Source: DASUTW01 sp035513995
GTDB taxonomy: Bacteria > Actinomycetota > UBA4738 > CALAEC01
NCBI GenBank assembly: GCA_035513995.1
Contig: DATKBL010000124.1
Location: forward strand, 1-6,097
Direction of reading: 5' to 3'
DNA: 6,097 nt
Below are positions 1 through 5,730 of this stretch, in pieces; within the stretch, counting starts at the first letter, position 1, and the number at the start of each line of letters is the position of its first letter. A program made the translations under genes and the position numbers. The notes under the pieces were generated by a model. The model searched no databases. It was not told where the DNA came from and saw only the letters and a list, made by a program, of their open reading frames with translations.

Positions 1-231
1 GAAGACCTGCCGGGCGAGCCCCTGCTGGTGGACGTCGTGAAGGGCGGCGAACGCGTCGATCGCGGCACGTGGCGGGAGGCCCGAGATCGCTGCGCCGCCG
101 ACCTCGAGGCGCTGGGGAAGGACCGGCGCGGCCTCGACGCCGCCCCCATCGAGGTCCCCCGCTCCGAGGCCCTGACCGCCCTCGACCGGGAGATCCGCGA
201 AGAGATCCGGAAGCGCGAGATGAGCCAATGA
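1..231 (+). CDS. pncB: Nicotinate phosphoribosyltransferase, C-terminal end (5' end outside window)
   Basis: The reading frame is open from base 1 and ends at TGA 229-231, giving 76 C-terminal residues. The segment PLLVDVVKGGERVDRGTW, followed by an Arg/Ala-rich helix (EARDRCAADLEAL) and then API-EVPRSEALTALDREI, resembles the C-terminal tail of actinobacterial nicotinate phosphoribosyltransferases. In those proteins a PLLVPVVR-like strand and 'gGe.v.r' hairpin are followed by a helix and a P-Y-P-V-x-I-S-x-x-L-like ending. If correct, the full enzyme makes nicotinate mononucleotide from nicotinate and PRPP in cytoplasmic NAD salvage. The catalytic core lies outside the window, so the call rests on tail similarity only. 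The last part is strongly charged (EIREEIRKRE). The next gene begins 19-25 bases downstream on the same strand, so co-transcription is likely. An ATG at 28 is internal to this frame and is not the true start. Confidence 0.68.
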   Translation, partial: EDLPGEPLLVDVVKGGERVDRGTWREARDRCAADLEALGKDRRGLDAAPIEVPRSEALTALDREIREEIRKREMSQ

Positions 232-240
232 GCTCCGGAC

Positions 241-247
241 GGGGGAG
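241..247 (+). promoter_or_regulatory. Ribosome binding site of the PAC2 gene
   Basis: GGGGGAG lies 3 bases before GTG 251 and 9 bases before a second in-frame GTG at 257. The spacing to 257 is the more usual one, so the protein may start at 257 (two residues shorter). The neighbouring downstream gene also has a close-set site, so 251 cannot be excluded. Confidence 0.55.
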
Positions 248-250
248 ACT

Positions 251-1114
251 GTGAGCGTGGACCACGTCTCGTTCGAGCGGCAGCCGGACCTCGACCGCCC
301 CGTGCTCATCTGCGCCTTCACGGGCTGGAACGACGGGGGCGAGGCGGCGAGCACCGCGGCCGCGTACCTCCGCGACCGCTGGAGCGCCGAGCGCTTCGCC
401 CGCCTCGACCCCGAGGAGTTCTTCGACTTCCAGGTCACGCGCCCGACGGTGCGCCTCGTGGACGGCGTCACCCGCCGCATCGAGTGGCCCGAGAACGACT
501 TCTACTCGGCCAAGCTCCCGAGCCGCGACGTCGCGCTCTTCCTGGGGATCGAGCCGAACGTCCGGTGGCGCGCATTCACCGAGCAGATCATCGGGACCGC
601 GCGCGAGATCGGGGCGGAGACGATCCTCCTGTTGGGGGCCTTCCTCGCCGACGTCCCCCACACGATGCCCTCGCCGGTGACGGGCTCGGCCCCCGACCAG
701 GAGACCGCGCAGCGCCTCGGCCTCTCCGGGTCGCGCTATGAGGGGCCGAGCGGGATCGTCGGCGTGCTCCACGACGCCGCCAGTCGCGCCGGCCTCGACA
801 CGATCTCGTTCTGGGCCGCCGTGCCCCACTACCTCCCGTCGGGACCGAACCCCAAGGCCGCGCTCGCGCTCGTCGAGAAGGTCGCGCGCTACCTCGACGC
901 CCCCGTCGCGACCGACACGCTGGAGCGGGCCGCGGCGACCTGGGAGACGCAGATCAGCGACATGATCGAGGACAACGAGGAGCTCGCCACCTACGTCGAG
1001 CGGCTGGAGCGCTCGGCCGAGGAGGGAGACGACCTCGGCGACGTGCCGAGCGGCGACGTGCTCGCCGCCGAGCTCGAGCGGTTCCTCCGCGACCACCGGC
1101 AGGAGGGTCCGTGA
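251..1114 (+). CDS. PAC2-family protein (proteasome assembly chaperone 2-like superfamily)
   Basis: The product has 287 residues, close to the usual size of bacterial and archaeal PAC2 proteins. Family hallmarks are visible. The N-terminal strand-loop CAFTGWNDGGEAASTA (residues 21-36) matches the F-x-G-W-N-D-x-G-x-A signature. A middle strand ILLLGAFLADVPHT is at 125-138. YEGPSGIVGVLHDAA is at 163-177, and SFWAAVPHYLPSGPNPKAALALV (186-208) is the highly characteristic 'vPHY.....nPka...L' segment. The C-terminus (about 221-285) is acidic, probably helical, and may form a coiled coil. The fold is a nucleoside-phosphorylase-like sandwich. Eukaryotic PAC2 helps assemble proteasome alpha rings, but the bacterial role is not established, and I infer none beyond a possible link to proteostasis. 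No signal peptide or membrane segment is seen, so it is cytoplasmic. It probably shares a transcript with the gene before it. Its stop TGA (1112-1114) overlaps the GTG of the next gene by GTGA, indicating translational coupling. Confidence 0.9.
   Translation: MSVDHVSFERQPDLDRPVLICAFTGWNDGGEAASTAAAYLRDRWSAERFARLDPEEFFDFQVTRPTVRLVDGVTRRIEWPENDFYSAKLPSRDVALFLGIEPNVRWRAFTEQIIGTAREIGAETILLLGAFLADVPHTMPSPVTGSAPDQETAQRLGLSGSRYEGPSGIVGVLHDAASRAGLDTISFWAAVPHYLPSGPNPKAALALVEKVARYLDAPVATDTLERAAATWETQISDMIEDNEELATYVERLERSAEEGDDLGDVPSGDVLAAELERFLRDHRQEGP
1101..1106 (+). promoter_or_regulatory. Ribosome binding site of the VIT-family gene
   Basis: AGGAGG, a full consensus Shine-Dalgarno site, sits 4 bases before GTG 1111, inside the last codons of the PAC2 gene. 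It supports the GTG start and the GTGA overlap. Confidence 0.7.
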
Positions 1115-1884
1115 TCGGCCGGAGGCAGCGCTTCCGGCACAGACCCGACCCGATCGTCCCCCACGAAGGGCCCCTCCCGGCCGAGGGCGAGATCGGCTCG
1201 ATCATCGGGGGGAAGAGCGGGGCGATCCGCGCCGCGATCTTCGGGGTGAACGACGGCCTGGTCTCCAACCTCTCGCTCATCATGGGCGTCGCGGGCGCGG
1301 GCGTGAGCCCCGAGGTCATCGTGCTGGCGGGCATCGCCGGCCTCCTCGCCGGGGCGTTCTCGATGGCCGCGGGCGAGTACCTCTCGATGCGGGTCCAGCG
1401 CGAGCTGTTCGAGCGGCTGATCCACCTCGAGGCGCACGAGCTCGGGACCGACCCCGAGGGCGAGACCCGGGAGCTGGCCGAGCTGCTCCACCGCCGCGGG
1501 ATCCCCAAGGACCTCGCCCCCCGGGTCGCGGAGAGCCTGATGAAGGACCCGGCGGTCGCCCTGGACGTGCACGCGCGAGAGGAGCTCGGGCTCGACCCCG
1601 GCCAGCTCGGGTCGCCGTGGGGAGCGGCCGTTTCGTCGTTCGTGACGTTCGCGCTCGGCGCCTCCGTCCCCCTGGCTCCGTTCCTCTTCGCGGAGGGGAC
1701 CCTGGCGGCGTGGCTGGCGGTGGGGCTGGCGCTGGGCGCGCTGTTCCTCGTCGGAGGCGCGATGACGAGGTTCACCGGCCGCAGCCCGGTGATCTCGGGC
1801 GGACGGATGACGCTGATCGGCGGCGCTGCCGCCCTCGTCACCTACTGGGTGGGCCGGCTCCTCGACGTCACCGCGCTCAGCTGA
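1111..1884 (+). CDS. VIT1/CCC1-family iron/manganese transporter
   Basis: The product has 257 residues and is an integral membrane protein. After a charged N-terminal tail (1-30), TM1 (about 36-63) contains the family signature AAIFGVNDGLVSNLSLIMGV with Asp48. TM2 (about 68-92) carries Met85 and Glu89 in FSMAAGEYLSM. A cytosolic helical region (about 93-168) is rich in Glu and includes QRELFERLIHLEAHE and ESLMKDP with Met144; this corresponds to the metal-binding domain of plant VIT1, where Glu and Met residues gather Fe2+. TM3 (171-193), TM4 (198-218) and TM5 (231-252) complete the five-helix family topology. In the family, dimers move Fe2+ and often Mn2+ out of the cytosol (into vacuoles in eukaryotes); in a bacterium this would be efflux or detoxification. 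It lacks the ferritin-like N-terminal domain of MbfA-type members. It starts inside the PAC2 stop, and its TGA (1882-1884) directly abuts the stop of the convergent pgl gene. The family is certain; the metal is inferred. Confidence 0.93.
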   Translation: MIGRRQRFRHRPDPIVPHEGPLPAEGEIGSIIGGKSGAIRAAIFGVNDGLVSNLSLIMGVAGAGVSPEVIVLAGIAGLLAGAFSMAAGEYLSMRVQRELFERLIHLEAHELGTDPEGETRELAELLHRRGIPKDLAPRVAESLMKDPAVALDVHAREELGLDPGQLGSPWGAAVSSFVTFALGASVPLAPFLFAEGTLAAWLAVGLALGALFLVGGAMTRFTGRSPVISGGRMTLIGGAAALVTYWVGRLLDVTALS

Positions 1885-1904
1885 TCATCCCGCCGCTGCG
1901 CGGT
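1870..1904. terminator. Possible bidirectional hairpin spanning the convergent stop codons
   Basis: ACCGCGC (1870-1876) is an exact inverted match to GCGCGGT (1898-1904). The stem can continue, after a two-base bulge (1877-1878), with AGC (1879-1881) pairing GCT (1895-1897), leaving a 13-base loop that holds both stop codons. No T-tract follows on either strand, so it is not a canonical intrinsic terminator. In DNA this GC-rich, such repeats also arise by chance. Confidence 0.3.
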
Positions 1905-2520
1905 CGGCCACGACGAGCACGCGGTCGGCCTCGACGCGGGCGGCGGGGATCGACGGGTCTCCGTCGAGCAGCCTCCGCAGCGGCTCGCGCTTCGCCTCTC
2001 CCTCGACGAGGAACATCGCCGCGCGGGCACCGCCGAGGACGGGCAGGGTGAGCGTGAGCCGCGGGTGGTCGGGGCGCTCGACGCGGACCACCCAGCGCTC
2101 GCGCTCGTCGAGCGCGGGGTCGCCGGGGAAGAGCGAGGCGGTGTGGCCGTCCTCGCCCAGGCCGAGGAGCACCAGGTCGAGCGAGGGGACCTCGTCGCCG
2201 AAGCGCTCGCGCAGCGTTCGCTCGTAGGCCTCGGCGTCACAGGTCTCGCCCGGCATAGGGTGGGCGTGGGCGGCGACCATCGCCAGCAGCGCCTCGCGCG
2301 CCATGCCGAAGTTCGAGTCGGGATGGTCGGGCGGCACGCAGCGCTCGTCGCCGAAGAAAACGTCGACCTCCTCCCAGGGATAGGGCTGACGGGCGAGCGC
2401 CTCGTACAGGGGGCGCGGGGTGGATCCTCCCGAGAGCGCGATCGTGCGCGGGCCGAGCCCCACGAGCACGCCGAGCGCCGCGGTCGCGATGTCGTCGGCC
2501 ACCAGCAGCCGTCGCTCCAT
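1885..2520 (-). CDS. pgl: 6-phosphogluconolactonase
   Basis: The product has 211 residues, slightly short for the family (often 230-260), but all core motifs are present. It hydrolyses 6-phosphogluconolactone to 6-phosphogluconate, the second step of the oxidative pentose phosphate pathway, in the cytoplasm. Visible motifs are the phosphate-binding loop TIALSGGSTPRPLYE (26-40), VDVFFGDERCVPPDHPDSN (52-70) with Arg60, and the signature LDLVLLGLGEDGHTASLFPG (114-133), whose His126 matches the proposed catalytic histidine. A late EGEAKREPL (173-181) carries the conserved Lys177. The shorter length comes from an abbreviated N-terminus, not from loss of a motif. The ATG follows the ABC gene's stop by 10 bases. 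The gap GCTCTGCTCC (gene strand) has no purine-rich ribosome site, so translation probably depends on coupling to the ABC gene. No zwf, opcA, tal or pgi, frequent partners, is within this window. Its TGA abuts the stop of the convergent VIT gene. Confidence 0.95.
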   Translation of the reverse strand: MERRLLVADDIATAALGVLVGLGPRTIALSGGSTPRPLYEALARQPYPWEEVDVFFGDERCVPPDHPDSNFGMAREALLAMVAAHAHPMPGETCDAEAYERTLRERFGDEVPSLDLVLLGLGEDGHTASLFPGDPALDERERWVVRVERPDHPRLTLTLPVLGGARAAMFLVEGEAKREPLRRLLDGDPSIPAARVEADRVLVVADRAAAG

Positions 2521-2530
2521 GGAGCAGAGC

Positions 2531-4432
2531 CTAGGCCGATTCGCGGGGGACGACCTCGCCCGAGGGCAGCAGCACGCCGTCCTCGAGCTCGGCCTCGATC
2601 GCCCCGCCGTGGAACTGTCGCTCGTACAGCGTGGCGTAGAGCCCGCCCGCCGCGAGCAGCTCGTCGTGGGTGCCTCGCTCCACGACGCGCCCCTCGTCGA
2701 GGACGAAGATCACATCGGCGCCGAGGATCGTGGAGAGCCGGTGGGCGATCGCGATCGTCGTGCGCCCGCGCATCAGCGGGCGGAGCGCCTGTTGCACGAG
2801 CCGCTCCGAGGTCGTGTCCAGAGACGAGGTGGCCTCGTCGAGGATCAGGATCCTGGGGTCCTTCAGCACGACCCGGGCGATCGCCAGGCGCTGCTTCTCG
2901 CCGCCCGACATCTTGTAGCCGCGCTCCCCCACCGGCGTGTCGTAGCCGTCGGGAAGCTGCATCACACGATCGTGGATGAATGCCGCCTTCGCCGCCGCGA
3001 TCATCTCCTCCTCGGTGGCGTCGGGCCGCCCGTACATCAGGTTGTCGCGGACGCTCGCGTGGAAGAGGTACGTCTCCTGCGTCACCATCCCGATCGTCTG
3101 GCCCAGCGACTCGAGCGCGATGTCGCGAACGTCGCGCCCGTCGATCTCCACCGCGCCGCGCTGCACGTCGTAGAAGCGGGGCGCGAGGTAGGTCATCGTG
3201 GTCTTCCCCGCCCCACTCGGCCCCACGAGCGCGGCGAGCTGCCCCGGCTCGATCTCGAGGTCCACGTCCTGGAGCGTCCACAGCCTGCGCGGCTGCCCGT
3301 CGGGCGACTCGCCGTCGTCGTCGGGCGGCGTGTCGTACCGGAACCAGACGTCCCGGAACCGCACCCTTCCCTCCACCTCGTCGTGGGAGAGGCTCACGGC
3401 GTCGGGTCGGTCCTCGATCTCGGGCTTCATGTCGAGGTACTCGAAGATGCGATCGAAGAGCGCCATCGCGCTCTGCACCTCGACGCTCACCTGAAGCATC
3501 TGCCCGATGGGGAAGAAGAGCCGCGACTGCAGGGTGGTGAAGGCCACGATCGTCCCCGCCGTGATCGTCGTCGCGCCGGGGCCGGCCAGCACCCACCCGG
3601 CGACGAGGTACACGAGCGCCGGCGCGATCGAGAAGAAGATCTGCACCGTGGCGAAGAACGACCGGCCGATCATCTGCTGGCGGATCTGGAGCCCGGCCAG
3701 GCGCTCGTTCTCGGTCGAGAACCGATCGGCGTGGTAGCGCTGCCGTCCGAACGCCTTCGAAAGCAGCATGCCCGAGACCGAGAGCGTCTCCTCGGCCAGC
3801 GCCGACAGGTCGGCCAGCGACCGCTGCGTCGAGGCCGCCACCTGCTGCCGCGCCTTCCCCACCTTCGCCGTCAGCCAGACGAAGAACGGCAGCATCGCCA
3901 GCGAGAGCAGGGTCAGCTGCCACGACAGGATCGTCATCGCGATCACCGTCGAGAGCACGATGACCGTGTTCGACAGGAGGCTCGACGCGGTGTCGGTGAC
4001 GACGCTCTGCACCCCGCCGATGTCGTTCGAGAGCCGCGACTGGATCTCGCCCGTGCGCGTCGAGGTGAAGAAGCGGAGCGGCATCCGCTGGAGGTGCCGG
4101 TAGAGCGAGTTCCGCAGGTCCTGCATCACGCGCTGGCCGACGATGTTCGAGAGGTACGTCTGCCCGATCGAGATCACCCCGGCCACGATCGGGACCGCCA
4201 CCATGATCGAGACCCAGAAGTACAGCGCCTCGAGCTGTACGCCGTCGGGCGTGAACAGGGCGGTGTCGAAGATGACCTTGATCAGCAGCGGGTTCACCAC
4301 GCCCAGACCGGCCGTGACCAGGATCGTCAGCGCGATCAGGAGCACCTTCCGCCGGTAGGGGCGGAAGGTGCCGGCGACGCGGCGAACCGTGGCTCGCTCG
4401 ATCGGACGCTTGTCCTCCTCGCGGAGGACCAT
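2531..4432 (-). CDS. ABC exporter half-transporter (fused membrane domain and ATPase)
   Basis: The frame can begin at GTG 4453 (640 residues) or ATG 4432 (633). I chose ATG 4432 because GAGGT (4442-4446) lies 9 bases upstream; the GTG has no ribosome site but could be leaderless. Numbering here uses the 640-residue form. Six helices lie at about 36-62, 77-98, 150-174, 177-196, 266-290 and 297-318, forming an exporter-type (MsbA/BmrA-like) membrane domain. The nucleotide-binding domain has Tyr373 (probable A-loop), Walker A GPSGAGKT (411-418), Q-loop Gln459, signature MSGGEKQR (515-522), Walker B RILILDE (534-540) with catalytic Glu540, D-loop SSLD (543-546) and H-loop His571. All ATPase elements are intact, so a catalytically competent homodimer is expected. 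Two oddities are an Asp/Gly/Pro-rich insert after the A-loop (376-390) and an acidic 25-residue C-terminal tail. The substrate cannot be read from sequence; lipid or drug export is the family default. The upstream membrane-protein gene ends 24-45 bases before the start, and pgl follows by 10 bases. Confidence 0.95.
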   Translation of the reverse strand: MVLREEDKRPIERATVRRVAGTFRPYRRKVLLIALTILVTAGLGVVNPLLIKVIFDTALFTPDGVQLEALYFWVSIMVAVPIVAGVISIGQTYLSNIVGQRVMQDLRNSLYRHLQRMPLRFFTSTRTGEIQSRLSNDIGGVQSVVTDTASSLLSNTVIVLSTVIAMTILSWQLTLLSLAMLPFFVWLTAKVGKARQQVAASTQRSLADLSALAEETLSVSGMLLSKAFGRQRYHADRFSTENERLAGLQIRQQMIGRSFFATVQIFFSIAPALVYLVAGWVLAGPGATTITAGTIVAFTTLQSRLFFPIGQMLQVSVEVQSAMALFDRIFEYLDMKPEIEDRPDAVSLSHDEVEGRVRFRDVWFRYDTPPDDDGESPDGQPRRLWTLQDVDLEIEPGQLAALVGPSGAGKTTMTYLAPRFYDVQRGAVEIDGRDVRDIALESLGQTIGMVTQETYLFHASVRDNLMYGRPDATEEEMIAAAKAAFIHDRVMQLPDGYDTPVGERGYKMSGGEKQRLAIARVVLKDPRILILDEATSSLDTTSERLVQQALRPLMRGRTTIAIAHRLSTILGADVIFVLDEGRVVERGTHDELLAAGGLYATLYERQFHGGAIEAELEDGVLLPSGEVVPRESA

Positions 4433-4441
4433 CGGGAAATG

Positions 4442-4446
4442 ACCTC
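4442..4446 (-). promoter_or_regulatory. Ribosome binding site favouring ATG 4432 of the ABC gene
   Basis: On the minus strand GAGGT is followed by 9 bases and then ATG 4432. It lies inside the extra seven codons that a GTG 4453 start would add, so it argues for the shorter protein. Confidence 0.5.
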
Positions 4447-4459
4447 GAGGCACGGACCA

Positions 4460-4465
4460 AGGATA
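4460..4465 (-). promoter_or_regulatory. Possible -10 element for a leaderless ABC-gene transcript
   Basis: On the minus strand TATCCT matches the actinobacterial TANNNT -10 pattern. It is followed by exactly six bases and then GTG 4453, so transcription would begin at or near the G of that codon, as in leaderless actinobacterial mRNAs. No convincing -35 box is visible at the right distance. The site lies in the short gap after the upstream gene and would give the ABC and pgl genes their own promoter. Confidence 0.3.
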
Positions 4466-4477
4466 GCGGCGGATCCG

Positions 4478-4960
4478 TCAGGAACGGTGCCGGTCCAGCG
4501 CTTCTCGGAGCGAAAGCGCCGATCCCTCCGCGACGACCTCCTGCTGGGCCAGGTCGATCCTCCGCTCGGTGGGCGCCGCGAGAGCGAGCAGCGCAGCGGT
4601 GACCATCAGCGAGAGCACATAGGGCCAGAGGCTCCCGGTGATGAGGAACATCACGAACCCCATCAGCGACGGCGACTCGGCGAGCGCGAGACGGAAGAAG
4701 AACCTCGTCCTGAACGACTCCGCGAGCATCGTCTCGGAGTCGGTCTTGAGCGGCCGCGACCACCCCCAGGCGGCGAACCCTACGACTCCGGCCGTGTACA
4801 GACCGAGCACGATGAGCGGCACAGTCTCCCCGGATGGCTGGGATCCGGGGACGACCCAGACGGCGAGGACCAAGGTGATCAGCGGCCACAGCACGAACGC
4901 GAGATAGACCAACCGAAGCGTCCGCAGGCCCATGGAGCGCCCGGTCGAAGGATCACTCAA
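4478..4960 (-). CDS. Unrecognised small four-helix membrane protein
   Basis: I do not recognise this family. From TTG 4960 the product has 160 residues. The TTG is chosen because GAGGGAG (4969-4975) lies 8 bases upstream and the start overlaps the glycosylase stop as TTGA. ATG 4933 (151 residues) has no ribosome site but is the safer minimal protein. Predicted helices are about 17-38 (LVYLAFVLWPLITLVLAVWV), 48-67, 96-110 and 112-130. Between helices 2 and 3 is an amphipathic segment SETMLAESFRTRFFFRLALAESPSLMGFV (75-103), in which charged and Phe residues precede A-E-S-P in the membrane. The C-terminal tail (131-160) is hydrophilic and helical, with no cysteine and no catalytic motif. It lies between the glycosylase and the ABC exporter on the same strand. 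An accessory role to the exporter is possible but unsupported beyond proximity. Confidence 0.72.
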   Translation of the reverse strand: MSDPSTGRSMGLRTLRLVYLAFVLWPLITLVLAVWVVPGSQPSGETVPLIVLGLYTAGVVGFAAWGWSRPLKTDSETMLAESFRTRFFFRLALAESPSLMGFVMFLITGSLWPYVLSLMVTAALLALAAPTERRIDLAQQEVVAEGSALSLREALDRHRS

Positions 4961-5634
4961 CCGGTCAGCTCCCTCGCTCGCTCGAAGACAGCGTCGAGCA
5001 TCTCCTCGGTCAGCTTGCCCGTGAACGTGTTCTGCTGGCTCGGATGATACGAGCCGAGGAGGCGGTACGGGCCCACGCCGACCTCGACCTCGTGGCCGAA
5101 CCGAGGCTTCGGCCTCGGCACCTCGACCCCACGAGCACGCAGCGCCCGCAGCACCCCGTCCCAGGCGAACGAGCCGAGCGTGACGATCACCCGCACCTCG
5201 GCGAGCAGCTCGAGCTCGCGAACCAGGTACGGAAGGCAGTTGTCGCGCTCCTCCGGGCTGGGGCGGTTGCCGGGCGGGGCGCACCGGTTCACCGCCGCGA
5301 CGTAGCAGCCGAGGAGCCGCAGCCCGTCGTCGCGCGACACCGACTCGGGCTGATTCGCGAACCCCGCCCGGTGCAGCGCTCGGAACAGCCAGTCGCCCGA
5401 CCGGTCACCCGTGAAGATGCGGCCGGTGCGGTTGCCGCCGTGGGCCGCCGGGGCCAGCCCCACGATCAGGAGCCGGGCGTCCGGATCCCCCCACCCCGGG
5501 ACCGGCCGCGCCCAGTAGTCCCAGCCCTCGAACCGCTTCGGCCTCTCCAGAGCGGCGCGCTCGCGCCACTCCACGAGCCGAGGGCACCGCGCGCACGAGA
5601 CGACCTCCTCGCGGAGCGCGTCCAAGTCTGTCAT
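4957..5634 (-). CDS. udgB: Uracil-DNA glycosylase, family 5 (UdgB-type, Fe-S)
   Basis: The product has 225 residues and belongs to the uracil-DNA glycosylase superfamily, which removes uracil and some other deaminated bases from DNA to begin base-excision repair. Motif 1 LIVGLAPAAHGGNRTGRIFTGD (56-77) is the family-5 form: GLAPA replaces the GEAPG/GQDPY-type motifs, and the polar Asp/Asn used by other families to activate water is absent there, as is normal in UdgB. Motif 3 SYHPSQQNTFTGKLT (195-209) contains His197. Four cysteines, Cys14 and Cys17 (CARC) plus Cys118 and Cys133, fit a 4Fe-4S cluster. ATG 5634 gives the usual N-terminus just before the first cysteine pair. No ribosome site precedes it (AGACCCCC), so a very short leader or weak initiation is possible. 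Its TGA overlaps the next gene's TTG. It is the first gene of the leftward block and faces a divergent response regulator. Confidence 0.93.
   Translation of the reverse strand: MTDLDALREEVVSCARCPRLVEWRERAALERPKRFEGWDYWARPVPGWGDPDARLLIVGLAPAAHGGNRTGRIFTGDRSGDWLFRALHRAGFANQPESVSRDDGLRLLGCYVAAVNRCAPPGNRPSPEERDNCLPYLVRELELLAEVRVIVTLGSFAWDGVLRALRARGVEVPRPKPRFGHEVEVGVGPYRLLGSYHPSQQNTFTGKLTEEMLDAVFERARELTG
4969..4975 (-). promoter_or_regulatory. Ribosome binding site for the TTG start of the membrane-protein gene
   Basis: On the minus strand GAGGGAG lies in the last codons of the glycosylase gene, 8 bases before TTG 4960. Neither ATG 4933 nor any other nearby start has a comparable site. Confidence 0.5.
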
Positions 5635-5672
5635 GGGGGTCTGATTGAAGCAGACGTCGTGGGCCGCTTGGG

Positions 5673-5689
5673 GGGTGAAGGAATCACCC
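5673..5689. repeat. Inverted repeat 1 in the divergent intergenic region
   Basis: GGGTGA (5673-5678) and TCACCC (5684-5689) are exact inverted copies separated by AGGAA. The repeat lies 39 bases beyond the glycosylase start and about 40 bases before the putative response-regulator promoter. It could be an operator half-site pair or a hairpin in RNA; its role is unknown. Confidence 0.5.
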
Positions 5690-5692
5690 TAT

Positions 5693-5720
5693 CGGGCGGT
5701 CGAAATGGCGGCACCGCCCG
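5693..5720. repeat. Inverted repeat 2 in the divergent intergenic region
   Basis: CGGGCGGT (5693-5700) and ACCGCCCG (5713-5720) are exact 8-base inverted copies around the 12-base loop 5701-5712, which includes CGAAATGGC. It begins three bases after inverted repeat 1 and ends 10 bases before the putative -35 box. That suits an operator or activator site for the response-regulator promoter. No T-tract follows on either strand, so a terminator is unlikely. Confidence 0.55.
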
Positions 5721-5730
5721 GCCATGATGC

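Noticed and set aside
954..1841. A 295-codon frame antisense to the end of PAC2 and most of the VIT gene
   Set aside because: The composition is Ser/Arg/Pro/Ala-rich with no domain, and the sense strand encodes a clear transporter signature.
1900..1930. Direct repeat GCGGTCGGCC at 1900-1909 and 1921-1930
   Set aside because: It encodes two Ala-Asp-Arg segments in the pgl C-terminus (EADRVLVVADR); codon bias explains it.
2529..2536. GCCTAGGC palindrome over the ABC stop codon
   Set aside because: An eight-base palindrome formed by the stop and adjacent codons; too short to support a terminator or operator.
1842..4889. A 1015-codon open frame on the minus strand covering pgl and the ABC gene in another frame
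   Set aside because: It is low-complexity Arg/Ala/Pro/Asp-rich sequence without motifs, and it crosses several real genes out of frame.
4973..4984. Tandem CTCG x3
   Set aside because: It is three copies of a four-base unit inside glycosylase codons, too short to be a meaningful repeat.
2420..5047. An 875-codon open frame on the + strand opposite the ABC, membrane-protein and pgl genes
   Set aside because: Its product is dominated by Arg, His, Asp and Glu with no domain, the usual antisense shadow in very GC-rich genes; the minus-strand genes here have complete recognisable motifs.
5684..5700. Minus-strand CCCGATAG resembling a second sigma-28 -10 box, and an overlapping TAGGGT -10, for the glycosylase
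   Set aside because: Neither has a matching -35 element at the proper distance on that strand, and the first lies within inverted repeat 2, which explains most of it.
5044..5727. A 227-codon + strand frame antisense to the glycosylase
   Set aside because: It is a His/Arg/Pro-rich shadow of a gene with intact family-5 motifs and four cluster cysteines.
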